Source: Thalassotalea profundi (lineage in GTDB: Bacteria > Pseudomonadota > Gammaproteobacteria > Enterobacterales > Alteromonadaceae). Taken from it: a stretch of DNA of 64,000 nucleotides. This document shows, in pieces, positions 1 to 9,225 of the stretch. The stretch covers positions 1-64,000 of the forward strand of contig NZ_BNAH01000017.1 in the NCBI RefSeq assembly GCF_014653195.1, read 5' to 3'. The notes beneath the pieces were generated by a model. That model was not told the origin of the DNA. It ran no database searches and saw only the letters and a list, made by a program, of their open reading frames with translations. The translations under genes were made by a program, and so were the position numbers. Every line of letters begins with the position of its first letter. Position 1 is the stretch's first letter.

Positions 1-238
1 ATACAACAAACTGTTGCTGTAAATGGTTATCAGCAATCAATGCTGGTACGGATGACTTAAAGTAGCGACGTTTGTAGCCAATACTTGCTTTGAGCTTAGC
101 TTGTTTCATTAAGCGAGCAACTCGATTTTCACTACAGCTTTCACCCTGACGGCGTAGCTCATGCGTAATACGTGGGCTACCATAAACACCACCACTTTCA
201 ACATAGCTTGCTTTGATAGAGCGGCCGTTAGCAAATCA
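1..238 (-). pseudogene. IS3-family transposase (OrfB) fragment
   Basis: The minus strand is open from the left window edge to a stop at 236-238. It encodes about 78 residues with the IS3 OrfB signature: SGGVYGSPRITHELRRQG, then ENRVARLMKQAKLKASIGYK. This is the segment between the N-terminal helix-turn-helix region and the DDE catalytic core, so neither end of the transposase is inside the window. No ATG starts it and a stop precedes it, so the 5' part of orfB is missing. The homology fades near position 220. Either the element continues intact to the left apart from its 5' end, or only this scrap remains. The family call is secure from the motif; the exact IS type is not known. Confidence 0.8.
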
Positions 239-364
239 AAAAAAAGTAGCATTAGGGTGCAGAAGCAATAATTACTCTAATGAAAGGTTAAGTTCTTTAT
301 ATTCAGCCACAGGAGATTCAAAGCCTGATATGCCTGCTTCAATTTATATAGGAATAATTTTCAT

Positions 365-406
365 AAAAACCATTGTACTGTGTAAACAAACAGTACAATG
401 GTTTTT
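365..406. terminator. Perfect 17-bp hairpin
   Basis: Positions 365-381 and 390-406 are exact reverse complements with an 8-nt loop. The outer arms are A5 and T5, so on either strand the hairpin ends in a short T run, as in a bidirectional Rho-independent terminator. It sits between the transposase remnant and truncated ttcA. It could instead be a leftover of a mobile-element end. Confidence 0.55.
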
Positions 407-437
407 ATCAGGTATAGAAGAAAACATTAAAGCTTAG

Positions 438-798
438 TTTTTAGATTATGAGTAAAGTGAAATCAAGTTGAGTTTCTATCTATATAAGTATTTCTAACGT
501 TTGATGTCAAATAAAACAACGCGTCAATTATTAGATCTTTGGATTATATTATATAGCTCCGTAAACCTGAAAACTTTAGAAAATCAAATATTTTCCCATA
601 TTAGAAATTGACTGGTAAAGACGCCCTGGATACGCCTTAAAATGGAAAGTATATTTATATATAAAAAGATACTTTTTTTGCAATATTCAATAAGATTTCC
701 ATAAATAGTTATTTTTAGAAACCTTTTAAATAAATAGAAGTTATATCTTTAGAGGGAATTAGAAAATAAATGACATTATTTAAAAAATGTATTGCACA
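438..798. other. Gene-free AT-rich stretch before truncated ttcA
   Basis: No convincing reading frame in either direction. In particular no frame encodes the missing TtcA N-terminus (the basic LRR...VG.AI.DF region and the SGG of the PP-loop). Only short A/T-rich runs are seen. This is probably junction DNA left by insertion and deletion events near the IS3 remnant. Confidence 0.5.
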
Positions 799-801
799 TA
801 A

Positions 802-1563
802 GGTAAAGACTCATTTGCCATGCTAGATATTTTACTCAGCTTACAAAAAGCCGCGCCTATCGACTTTAAAATAATAGCTGTTAATTTAGACCAAAAGCAA
901 CCTGGGTTCCCTGCGCATATATTACCGGCATACTTCGAATCACTAGATATTCCCTATTATATTGTCGATAAAGATACTTATTCAGTAGTTAAAGCAAAAG
1001 TGCCAGAAGGTAAAACCACTTGTGGACTATGTTCACGATTACGTCGTGGCACCTTATATTCATTTGCTGAAGAAATTGGTGCAACTAAAATAGCACTTGG
1101 CCATCACATGGATGACATTGTTGAAACCTTGTTTTTAAATATGTTTTTTGGCGCTAAATTGAAAGCAATGCCGCCAAAATTGCGCTCTGATGATCTAAGA
1201 AATACCGTGATACGCCCATTAAGTTATTGCCGAGAAGCTGACCTGATAAAACTAGCTAATTTTAAAGAATACCCTATTATTCCTTGTAATCTATGTGGTT
1301 CACAAGAAAACCTTCAACGACAAAATATTAAAGCAATGCTAACTGAATGGGAACTTGCTACGCCCGGAAGAATTGAAAATATTTTCAAATCCATCAAAAA
1401 TGTGAGTCCAAGCCAATTAGCCGATACCAACTTATTTGATTTTATAAATTTACCGATAGATAGAACGGTTGAAAAAGATACCTACGAATTTTCTAAAGAA
1501 CTCGTTTCATCAACAAATATTGATGAATCACTGATTATTGATATTACTTATCAAACTAATTAA
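802..1563 (+). pseudogene. ttcA: ttcA, 5'-truncated tRNA 2-thiocytidine synthase
   Basis: TtcA thiolates cytidine 32 of tRNAs, using ATP and an Fe-S cluster. The frame matches TtcA from inside the PP-loop to the C-terminus: GKDSFAMLDIL at 802 on, then LDQKQPGFP, the cluster Cys pair in TTCGLCSRLRR, GHHMDDIVETLFLNMF, and PCNLCGSQENLQRQ. The first conserved residues of the SGGKDS loop and about 50 residues before it are gone; a TAA at 799-801 directly precedes GKDS. The first ATG (820) lies after the loop, so the product (247 aa against about 310 in the family) would lack ATP binding. No good Shine-Dalgarno precedes it. The body is otherwise undamaged, suggesting a recent break or a second copy elsewhere. 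Confidence 0.85.
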
Positions 1564-1600
1564 TAATTGAATGTGAATCTCCCTCTCATTGATGACGGCA

Positions 1601-1629
1601 TAGAGAATGTAATATCGTTACATTCTCTA
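1601..1629. terminator. Convergent terminator hairpin
   Basis: A 12-bp perfect stem (1601-1612 with 1618-1629, loop TATCG) is followed on the plus strand by GCTTTT. It lies between the end of ttcA and the end of the minus-strand Bax-like gene and may serve both. Confidence 0.6.
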
Positions 1630-1633
1630 GCTT

Positions 1634-2470
1634 TTAATCAATTATACCAACCTCTGGAACAAAATACCCTTGATTATGACGCAGCATATCAGTGATTTCT
1701 TCAACATAATCACTGCCTCGTTCTGAATAAGGTATCAAACCAGTTGCTAATACTTCTGGTACTAAGGGTTGTTGATTATCTCGAAGATTTTTTCTAATAT
1801 TTCGAAAAACACTATAAGCACTGTTAGTATTGATATTATGTAAATATCGCTTTACCGCTTGCTTAACAGATGTATACGCAGCAACTTCATGATCTGCATC
1901 TTCATCCCTACTATTAGGCACCATGCCACAACCTTCAGTAAAACACCAAACACCAAAGAAATTTAATCCGATACGAGCAAAGCGAGACGTTCCCCAAGCC
2001 GATTCATTAGCTGCTTGAACCAAAACTAATGCCTTAGGAATAACATCTACTTTAGTTAAAAGCGCATTTATTTGCTTATTAGTTTCCTTTGCATTAACTC
2101 TATACTCTTTACTTAATTGTTGAATAAAATCAAATTCATTTTGCTCTATCGTTTCGCCATTAACTACCTTGGATTTGATTGCTAATAGTTGTTTCCTTAA
2201 CGACATTATGTGATTGTTTTCTTTATTAACAGCGGGCTCTATAAAGTTAAAAAATTGCCTTTTTTTAGTTTTAACATTTTTAATAGCACTAAAGTCAGGT
2301 AAATTAACATTGTGTAATGGCTGTTCTTTCTCTATAACTGGCTCTTTGCTAATAGTGCTATCTTTTGAAGCATCTATTTCTGATTCGTCTTGTTGAATAA
2401 AAGGATACAACAATGAATAGAGAAAAATAAAGCTCAGTATAACTAATAAAACAATACGTAATTTAATCAT
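1634..2470 (-). CDS. Bax-like glucosaminidase-domain protein
   Basis: 278 aa. An N-terminal hydrophobic segment (about residues 5-23) without a clear cleavage site suggests an inner-membrane anchor or signal sequence. It is followed by a charged linker and, from about residue 110, a glucosaminidase-type domain of the Bax/FlgJ family. The key stretch is VQAANESAWGTSRFA, whose Glu is the expected catalytic acid, then GLNFFGVWCFTEGCG. Such proteins are thought to cleave peptidoglycan in the periplasm. It is followed 14 bases upstream on the same strand by a membrane protein gene, so the two are probably co-transcribed. The substrate is inferred from the family. Confidence 0.8.
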   Translation of the reverse strand: MIKLRIVLLVILSFIFLYSLLYPFIQQDESEIDASKDSTISKEPVIEKEQPLHNVNLPDFSAIKNVKTKKRQFFNFIEPAVNKENNHIMSLRKQLLAIKSKVVNGETIEQNEFDFIQQLSKEYRVNAKETNKQINALLTKVDVIPKALVLVQAANESAWGTSRFARIGLNFFGVWCFTEGCGMVPNSRDEDADHEVAAYTSVKQAVKRYLHNINTNSAYSVFRNIRKNLRDNQQPLVPEVLATGLIPYSERGSDYVEEITDMLRHNQGYFVPEVGIID

Positions 2471-2484
2471 ATTTTCCTAATCCT

Positions 2485-3273
2485 TTAAGCCGAGAATATA
2501 TTATCATCAGCAGGTTTATCACCGGCTTTAACAGCGATTTTCATTCCAAATATTTCTCGATACAATATGCCTTTAACATTATAAAAAAGAGGTGCTAAAT
2601 AACTCATCGCAAAAAAGAAAAACATCCCTCCAATTAATTGTACAGATGAACCAGCCAATAAAATAAATGGCATAAAAGCAAAAACAAGTCCGACAAATAA
2701 AACAGCGTAAACCGTAAAAATAGACAACCATTGAAAACGGGTTACCTTCAATGAAATTGTAATCGCTTTAAATGGCGTAAACCCCTTTTCAACCACTAAG
2801 GGCAGTACTAAAGATAAAGCGACTAATAAATATAACCCTGGTAAGATAAATAAACTTAGCCCTAATGATATCAGCATGGATGAAAGCAAAGCACATACAG
2901 CAACGAGACTACCTTTGCTCAAAAAAGCAAACAAGGTTTTAGGATGAGTTTTAAGGCCTACAGCATGAAAAATCCCCATCATCTCAATTCCTACTAAAAA
3001 TGGGGATACTAATAACGTGACTAAAATATTTACCGCAAAATTTGCTTGTGGATTTTCAGCCATCATCTTGATATCACCAAAATAACTTGCCACAACAAAA
3101 AATAGTAAGCCGGACAAAAATAAACAGAACAAAATGCCTAAATTAATAGAGACTCGTGACTTTTGAGTTAATGCCCATGCTTCCCCAATAATGGATTTAG
3201 CATTAATTTTATAATTCCCTTTAAGTGATTCTTCTAAATCACCACCTACTTGTATAACCGCATCTTTTTCCAC
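2485..3273 (-). CDS. Uncharacterised multi-pass membrane protein
   Basis: 262 aa with about six hydrophobic segments starting near residue 42 (ILFCLFLSGLLFFVVASYF). The N-terminal 40 residues are polar and probably cytoplasmic. The architecture recalls the YciC/DUF975-like families of predicted inner-membrane proteins, with the phrase VEKGFTPFKAITISLKVT between helices, but I cannot assign it to one. It lies upstream of the Bax-like gene with a 14-base gap, so a shared role at the envelope is possible. No function can be named. Confidence 0.7.
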   Translation of the reverse strand: MEKDAVIQVGGDLEESLKGNYKINAKSIIGEAWALTQKSRVSINLGILFCLFLSGLLFFVVASYFGDIKMMAENPQANFAVNILVTLLVSPFLVGIEMMGIFHAVGLKTHPKTLFAFLSKGSLVAVCALLSSMLISLGLSLFILPGLYLLVALSLVLPLVVEKGFTPFKAITISLKVTRFQWLSIFTVYAVLFVGLVFAFMPFILLAGSSVQLIGGMFFFFAMSYLAPLFYNVKGILYREIFGMKIAVKAGDKPADDNIFSA

Positions 3274-3386
3274 GAATTAAAGCTACCTTTTATTCTTTTT
3301 ATAAAACTGACATAGCTATTATACCTAATATAAAATAGTTATGTCAGTAATAGCAGTGTGTCGACAATTACATTAATTTTAAAAAC

Positions 3387-3959
3387 CTATAAGCGTTTCA
3401 ATATATTCTCAAAAAAAAGCAGCCCTTTTTCTCGGGAAATTTTAATATTATCTTCTGGAATTTGTTCTGGATTTTTATACACCGTTAACACTTTTTCCAT
3501 GCTTTTTTCACGGATCAGATGAAGCGTAGGATATGGAGAGCGATTAGTATAATTGGCCGCATCATCAAAACTTTCTCCCTCAAAGCAATATAAAGGATGA
3601 AAGCTAGCAATTTGAAAAATACCTTCAAAGCCCTCATCAATAACTATATCATTGCAATAATCAACTAAATCAAGATAACGTTGAAAATCATCAAATCCCT
3701 GTTCAAAAATAAGTAAACTAGTTTCTATTTCAGGATGAGCATGTAAGTATTGGCATTGTTGCTTAAATTCTATTAATGCTTTTTTAATTTTTTGTTGGCT
3801 AGTTACATAATAATAAATGCTATTGTTTACTAATTCTTTTTTAGCGAAAGGACAAAAATTAAGCCCTACAATCACTTGGCTTATCCATTCTCGAGTTTTT
3901 TTAACCGTTTGATAACCCGCTTCATTCACAGCAATATTTGATAATAAATCTTTATTCAT
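3387..3959 (-). CDS. DUF1415 family protein
   Basis: 190 aa from the ATG at 3959; a GTG nine bases further up is possible but less likely. The sequence has the DUF1415 hallmarks: W(I/V)..VI..LNFCPFA near the start, LLIFEQGFDDFQRYLDLV, GIFQIASFHPLYCFEG, and NRSPYPTLHLIRE. The family is uncharacterised. The conserved Cys, His and Asn-Arg-Ser-Pro residues hint at an enzyme. The start codon overlaps the end of the ABC exporter gene by 8 bases, so it is translationally coupled to that exporter and probably works with it or its substrate. Confidence 0.8.
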   Translation of the reverse strand: MNKDLLSNIAVNEAGYQTVKKTREWISQVIVGLNFCPFAKKELVNNSIYYYVTSQQKIKKALIEFKQQCQYLHAHPEIETSLLIFEQGFDDFQRYLDLVDYCNDIVIDEGFEGIFQIASFHPLYCFEGESFDDAANYTNRSPYPTLHLIREKSMEKVLTVYKNPEQIPEDNIKISREKGLLFFENILKRL

Positions 3960-5745
3960 AATTATCACGATTAGATTGTTGCAATTGCCACATGGTAAAA
4001 TATCGCCCCCTATGTGCTAATAATTCTTGATGGTTACCTTGCTCAACAACTTCCCCTCGATGTAAAACAACAATATTGTCAGCATCAACAATAGTTGATA
4101 ATCGGTGCGCTATCACTAAACTAGAGTGCCCTTTGGCAACGTCTCTTAAGGCGTTTAAAATAGCTTGTTCTGAATGGCTATCTAAAGAAGATGTTGCTTC
4201 ATCAAATACTAAAATTTCAGGTCCCTTTAGTATAGTCCGTGCAATTGCAACTCGTTGCTTTTCACCTCCTGACAGCTTTAATCCTCGCTCTCCTACTTGT
4301 GTATTTTCTTTATCTGGTAAAGCCGCAATAAAATCACTCAAATGCGCGAGCTCTATTGCGTGTCTAACAGCTTCATCAGACGCTAATGGATTACCATATT
4401 TTACATTTTCGAAAATAGTATCATTAAAAAGCACGGTATCTTGAGGAACAATGCCAATATGTTGTCGAACACTACTCTGCGTTAACAAGCAGATATTTTG
4501 TTTATCTATAGTAATATCACCTTGAACACAGTCATAAAAGCGGAATAATAACTTTACTAAGGTTGATTTACCTGAACCACTCTCTCCAACTACAGCTACC
4601 TTTTGACCTTTATCAACTTTAAACGATACATTTTTTAAAATTTCTCGCTTGTTACTGTAACCAAAATGCACTTGATTAAACTCGATTACGGCATCGCTGA
4701 TTTCAATATCTGGAGCATTAGGTTGATCAACTACTTTTGGCACTCGCGCCATTAATGAGAACATATGTTCAATATTGGCTAAAGAGCCTTTAATTTCACG
4801 ATATACAAACCCAAGAAAGTTTAAAGGCATAAATAACTGCATCATAAATGCATTGATTAAGACAAAATCACCTAACGTCATTTCATTATATGTTACTTGA
4901 TAAGCAGCTAATGCTAGCATCGCTGTCATTGATAACGAAATGATAAATGCCTGACCACCATTTAAAGCGAAGAGCGATAATCTATTTTGTATTTTGGCTT
5001 TTTCCCAATCTGATAATTGTTGATCATAGGCTTGGGCTTCATATTCCTCATTAGAAAAGTATTTAACGGTTTCATAATTCAATAAACTATCAATAGCGCG
5101 TGTATTACTCGACGAATCAGCTTTGTTGGCGGCCCGTATATAACCGGTTCGCCACTCTGTAGCATAAATAGAAAAATAACCATAACTAACAATAGAGATA
5201 GCAGTTATTAGTGCAAACCAAATCCCATAGTTATACCAGAGGATTCCGATCACCATCACAATTTCTAACAATGTAGGAACAATATTAAAAACCATAAAGC
5301 GCATTAAAAAGCTTATACCTGAGGTACCACGATCTATGTCCCTAGATAAACCACCTGTTTGACGATCAAGGTGAAAATCTAAATCTAGTTGATGCAAGTG
5401 CTTAAAAACTTTTAGCCCTATTCGTCTAATCGCTCTTTCGGTAACTCGACCAAATAAAGTGTCACGCACCTCAGCTAATAGGACAATTGAAAAGCGTACT
5501 AATCCATAAGTGATTACCAAAGCAAATGGTACTAATAATATATTTTCCTCTAATTGCTTATCTAAGGTATCAACGATATCCTTAATAACAAACGGCAAAT
5601 AGACACTCGCTATTTTAGTTAAAACCAAGCATGATAATGCCAACAAGATGCGAACTTTGAATTCAAAAAGATAAGGTAGTAACGAAGAAAAAACTCGCCA
5701 ATCAATAGTGTCAACTTCACGTTCAGGGTAGGAATGTCGGCGCAA
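3952..5745 (-). CDS. ABC exporter, Atm1/HMT type (fused permease-ATPase)
   Basis: 597 aa half-transporter: an N-terminal six-helix membrane domain (residues about 20-320) and a C-terminal ATPase. Walker A is GESGSGKST, the signature is LSGGEKQRVAIARTI, and Walker B is ILVFDEATSSLD. The phrases TGGLSRDIDRGTSGISFL and LNYETVKYFSNE are typical of the Atm1/HMT1 subfamily, which exports glutathione-linked or sulfur species. The substrate is inferred from resemblance only. The only usable start is a TTG at 5745; no in-frame ATG or GTG lies before the next stop, and the next Met is deep inside the membrane domain. It overlaps the DUF1415 gene. Confidence 0.85.
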   Translation of the reverse strand: MRRHSYPEREVDTIDWRVFSSLLPYLFEFKVRILLALSCLVLTKIASVYLPFVIKDIVDTLDKQLEENILLVPFALVITYGLVRFSIVLLAEVRDTLFGRVTERAIRRIGLKVFKHLHQLDLDFHLDRQTGGLSRDIDRGTSGISFLMRFMVFNIVPTLLEIVMVIGILWYNYGIWFALITAISIVSYGYFSIYATEWRTGYIRAANKADSSSNTRAIDSLLNYETVKYFSNEEYEAQAYDQQLSDWEKAKIQNRLSLFALNGGQAFIISLSMTAMLALAAYQVTYNEMTLGDFVLINAFMMQLFMPLNFLGFVYREIKGSLANIEHMFSLMARVPKVVDQPNAPDIEISDAVIEFNQVHFGYSNKREILKNVSFKVDKGQKVAVVGESGSGKSTLVKLLFRFYDCVQGDITIDKQNICLLTQSSVRQHIGIVPQDTVLFNDTIFENVKYGNPLASDEAVRHAIELAHLSDFIAALPDKENTQVGERGLKLSGGEKQRVAIARTILKGPEILVFDEATSSLDSHSEQAILNALRDVAKGHSSLVIAHRLSTIVDADNIVVLHRGEVVEQGNHQELLAHRGRYFTMWQLQQSNRDNYE

Positions 5746-5872
5746 GTTAATCTCTATGCATAAAATATATAGTAACTATATTAGCATTTTATTGCACAGG
5801 AGAAACTACATTTAATAAACGTCTTCAAATAAAATTATATTGTTTAATGCTCTATATGATAGGTTACTTATT

Positions 5873-6400
5873 ATGTTTAAATTAATATTCAACTTAATTG
5901 ATAAAACATTATTTACCTTAATGTTTATCATAGGTATTCAGATACCAGCTTTTATCAATGCTTATCGTCAGTATTTATCGGGACAATTAAACGAAGCAAA
6001 AGAACACCTTACCCAATATCAACTTATTGCAGATATGCAATATCAAGGAAGTCTTGAACAACTTATAACCGCATTTAAAAATAATACAGATAAAGCTATA
6101 CAACAAATGTCGACTGTGATATCGCATAATGTAGAGAGTGTTAATGCTTATCAACAACAACTTTTTAACTTAGAAAATGGTAGCTATGTGCAGAGAATTT
6201 TTTACTTTGTAGCACATATAGATCTAGAAAAAGCCTCTGATACACTAATTCGTTTTGTTCCTGCTATCCCTTTAGAGCTTAACGCAATCATCACAGGAGT
6301 GTTCTTAAGCTTATTATTATCAACATTACTCAATACACTCTATCTCAGTGGGAAAAAACTACTGACCACTAAAGTTAGCGTTTCCACAAAAAATGCATAA
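5873..6400 (+). CDS. DUF2937 family membrane protein
   Basis: 175 aa from the ATG at 5873, which has AGG nine bases upstream; a TTG at 5840 would add 11 residues. One hydrophobic segment at the N-terminus (LMFIIGIQIPAFI), then a helical Gln-rich middle (LNEAKEHLTQYQLIAD) and a second hydrophobic segment near the C-terminus (AIITGVFLSLLLSTLLNTL). This layout matches DUF2937, a family of unknown role with periplasmic middle part. It is a single gene, divergent from the ABC exporter and ended by a strong hairpin. Confidence 0.7.
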   Translation: MFKLIFNLIDKTLFTLMFIIGIQIPAFINAYRQYLSGQLNEAKEHLTQYQLIADMQYQGSLEQLITAFKNNTDKAIQQMSTVISHNVESVNAYQQQLFNLENGSYVQRIFYFVAHIDLEKASDTLIRFVPAIPLELNAIITGVFLSLLLSTLLNTLYLSGKKLLTTKVSVSTKNA

Positions 6401-6402
6401 AA

Positions 6403-6429
6403 AAAGCACAAGAAAAGTTCTTGTGCTTT
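6403..6429. terminator. Bidirectional Rho-independent terminator
   Basis: A 12-bp perfect stem (6403-6414 with 6418-6429) with a 3-nt loop, A run on the left and TTT on the right. It sits between the convergent DUF2937 and ihfA genes. Confidence 0.8.
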
Positions 6430-6504
6430 AAATTTCGCCGTGATTTACAACATTATAAGTACAAAATATTGATTTATAATGACAACGAATAAATATTAGT
6501 AGCC

Positions 6505-6795
6505 TTAGCCATTTCCATCTTCAACTCGGCTTTTCAATTTTTGACCGGGTCTAAAAGTAACAACTTTACGTGCAGAAATTGGAATATCTTCGCCTGTTTT
6601 AGGATTGCGACCAGGACGTTCACTTTTCTCACGTAGATCAAAGTTCCCAAAACCTGACAGTTTTACCTGTTCTCCACTTTCTAACATTTCTCGAATTTCT
6701 TCGAAAAATAATTCAACCATATCTTTGGAGTCTCGCTTACTTAGCCCGACTTTCTCAAATAAGTGTTCTGCGATTTCTGCTTTAGTTAGCGCCAT
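6505..6795 (-). CDS. ihfA: Integration host factor subunit alpha
   Basis: 96 aa, close to the usual IHF-alpha length. It forms the IhfAB heterodimer that binds and sharply bends DNA in replication, recombination and transcription. The sequence has the family pattern from start to end: MALTKAEIAEHLF, GEQVKLSGFGNFDLREKSER, then the DNA-intercalating arm RPGRNPKTGEDIPI and ARKVVTFRPGQKLKSRVE. It begins 3 bases after the pheT stop, and pheS-pheT-ihfA is the order also known from Escherichia coli, so one operon is expected. Confidence 0.97.
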   Translation of the reverse strand: MALTKAEIAEHLFEKVGLSKRDSKDMVELFFEEIREMLESGEQVKLSGFGNFDLREKSERPGRNPKTGEDIPISARKVVTFRPGQKLKSRVEDGNG

Positions 6796-6798
6796 TGC

Positions 6799-9213
6799 TT
6801 AATCCCTCAGTGATGCATTTAGTTCATCTTTTAATGTATCGACCACACGATTTACTACATCAGTAATGTCTTTTTCTTCAAGCGTTTTTTCTGTATCTTG
6901 CAAAATCATAGCAATTGCCAAACTCTTAAAGCCAGGTTCGATACCGTTACCTTGGTATACATCGAACAAGTTTAGATCAATTAGAAAATTTCCGCCAACC
7001 TTTTCAATGAGTTGTAACACTTTTTTTGCATCAATTTTCTCTTCGACTATCACTGCAATGTCACGTCTATTTGACGGAAAGCGAGATATATCGCTGGCTT
7101 CAGGTATTTTTCTTGTTGAAATTTCATCCAACAATAGCTCAAAAATTAATGTACGTCCATTAAGACCTAATTTTCGTTCTAATTCAGGATGTAAACTACC
7201 AACATACCCTACTAAGCGACCATTTCTCTGTATCGCTGCGGTTTGTCCTGGATGAAGAGCAGATATTTCTGCTGAAGAAAATTCAAATGATGAAACATCC
7301 GAAGTTAATGATATTAATGATTCAACATCAGCTTTAATATCATAAAAATCAGCTGCCGCCTTTTCCATTGACCAATGCTCGTTTTGACGAGAACCACTAA
7401 TCACACCGGAAAGCAAAGCTTGTTGACGTACTCCATTTTCAGCTGTTTCATCAGGAATAAAACGTAAGCCAGTTTCAAATAAGCGCACCCGAGATTGTTG
7501 TCTGTTTTGATTATAAACAACAGTTTGCAATAACCCGGTCCATAAACTCACTCGCATTTCAGACATTTCAGAAGAAATAGGATGCGGTAACGTCATTACC
7601 TCTTGTTCAGGGTGAATCAAGCGTTGTACCTTAGGATCTACAAAACTATAAGTTATGGCTTCTTGGTAGCCACGATTCACTAAAGTTTCACGCATAGATG
7701 ATAGTGATAAGTTCGCTTCTTTTTGCTCACGCATAGCCAGTGTTGCTTGTGGCGATACATTAGGAATATTGTTATAACCATAAATACGCGCAATTTCTTC
7801 AATTAAGTCAACTTCAATTGAAATATCAAAACGATAAGCGGGTACATTCACTGTCCATAAATCATTTGCAAAGTTAACATCAAAGCCTAAACGAGTTAAA
7901 ATATCATTTACATTACTGTCTTGGATATGATGACCAATACGACTATCAAGCTTTTCACGACGTAAAGTAACCGTTCTTGCTTGCGGTATATGCTGCTCAT
8001 GTTTAGCTTCAACAATAGGGCCTGCTTCACCACCAACAATTTCTAACAATAGCTGTGTAGCACGTTCCATCGCATCTCGTTGCATTTGCGGGTCGACGCC
8101 ACGCTCATAACGGTGCGAAGCATCCGTATGTAAACCATATTGACGTGCTTTACCTAATATCGCTAAAGGCGCAAAGAAAGCACTTTCTAAAAAGATATCT
8201 TTTGATTCGTTAGTAACACCTGAGTGTAAACCACCAAAAATACCGGCCATAGCCAATGCTTTACCGTTACTTTGACTGTCGCTATCAGCAATAACTAAGG
8301 TTTGGCTTGAAAGCGTTACTTCATTTTCATCAAGTAATACTAGCTTTTCACCTTCATTGGCATAACGAACATTAATACCGCCGTCAATTTTTGACAAATC
8401 AAAGGCATGCATTGGGTGACCTAGTTCAAGCAATACATAATTAGTAACGTCTACTACAGGATCTATAGATCGTGTACCACAACGGCGAAGCTTTTCAACC
8501 ATCCATAATGGTGTTTGCGCATTAACATTAATATTTTTGATGACTCGCCCTAAATAACGAGGGCAAGCCTCACCGGCAGTAATGGTAATATCACGGGTAT
8601 CGTCAATAGTTGGTACAACTGACGTAATTGTCGGTTCAGTTACAGTTAAACCATTTAATACGCCGACTTCACGTGCTAAACCCTTTAATCCTAAACAATC
8701 ACCACGATTAGCGGTTAAATCAACATCAATAGTAACGTCATTTAAATCTAAATATTCACGAACACACATACCAATAGGTGCGTCTTGCGCTAATTCCATT
8801 ATACCATCAGAGTTTTCCGCTAAACCAATTTCAGATTCGCTACACAACATACCATGAGAAGGTACGCCACGAAGTTTGGCTTTCTTAATTTTAAAATTAC
8901 CCGGTAATACCGCACCAACAGTAGCAACGGCTACTTTTAAACCTAAACGACAGTTTTTAGCACCACATACGATGTCAGCTAATTCGCCATCATTGTAATC
9001 TGGACCTAAATTAACTTTTGTTACTTGTAATTTATCTGCATCAGGATGTGGACCACATTCAACCACTTCACCAATGAGTACACCAGTAAATTCACCAGCA
9101 ACAGGCTCTACAGCGTCAACTTCTAGGCCAGCCATTGTAATTTGATGAGCTAACTCATCTGAAGATATTGCAGGACTAACCCACTCTCTTAACCAAGATT
9201 CACTAAATTTCAT
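6799..9213 (-). CDS. pheT: Phenylalanyl-tRNA synthetase beta subunit
   Basis: 804 aa, near the family length of about 795. The beta subunit of the (alpha-beta)2 enzyme that charges tRNA-Phe. The N-terminus MKFSESWLREWVSP is diagnostic. It is followed by the EMAP-like tRNA-binding domain (about 39-150), the B3/B4 editing region, B5, and a C-terminal ferredoxin-fold anticodon domain (FPSNRRDIAVIVEE near residue 710). It lies 12 bases after pheS and 3 before ihfA in the same operon. Confidence 0.97.
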   Translation of the reverse strand: MKFSESWLREWVSPAISSDELAHQITMAGLEVDAVEPVAGEFTGVLIGEVVECGPHPDADKLQVTKVNLGPDYNDGELADIVCGAKNCRLGLKVAVATVGAVLPGNFKIKKAKLRGVPSHGMLCSESEIGLAENSDGIMELAQDAPIGMCVREYLDLNDVTIDVDLTANRGDCLGLKGLAREVGVLNGLTVTEPTITSVVPTIDDTRDITITAGEACPRYLGRVIKNINVNAQTPLWMVEKLRRCGTRSIDPVVDVTNYVLLELGHPMHAFDLSKIDGGINVRYANEGEKLVLLDENEVTLSSQTLVIADSDSQSNGKALAMAGIFGGLHSGVTNESKDIFLESAFFAPLAILGKARQYGLHTDASHRYERGVDPQMQRDAMERATQLLLEIVGGEAGPIVEAKHEQHIPQARTVTLRREKLDSRIGHHIQDSNVNDILTRLGFDVNFANDLWTVNVPAYRFDISIEVDLIEEIARIYGYNNIPNVSPQATLAMREQKEANLSLSSMRETLVNRGYQEAITYSFVDPKVQRLIHPEQEVMTLPHPISSEMSEMRVSLWTGLLQTVVYNQNRQQSRVRLFETGLRFIPDETAENGVRQQALLSGVISGSRQNEHWSMEKAAADFYDIKADVESLISLTSDVSSFEFSSAEISALHPGQTAAIQRNGRLVGYVGSLHPELERKLGLNGRTLIFELLLDEISTRKIPEASDISRFPSNRRDIAVIVEEKIDAKKVLQLIEKVGGNFLIDLNLFDVYQGNGIEPGFKSLAIAMILQDTEKTLEEKDITDVVNRVVDTLKDELNASLRD

Positions 9214-9225
9214 TATTTGGCAGTC

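Noticed and set aside
213..437. Open frame of 74 codons on the plus strand
   Set aside because: It crosses the IS remnant and the hairpin, has no ribosome site and an unlikely composition.
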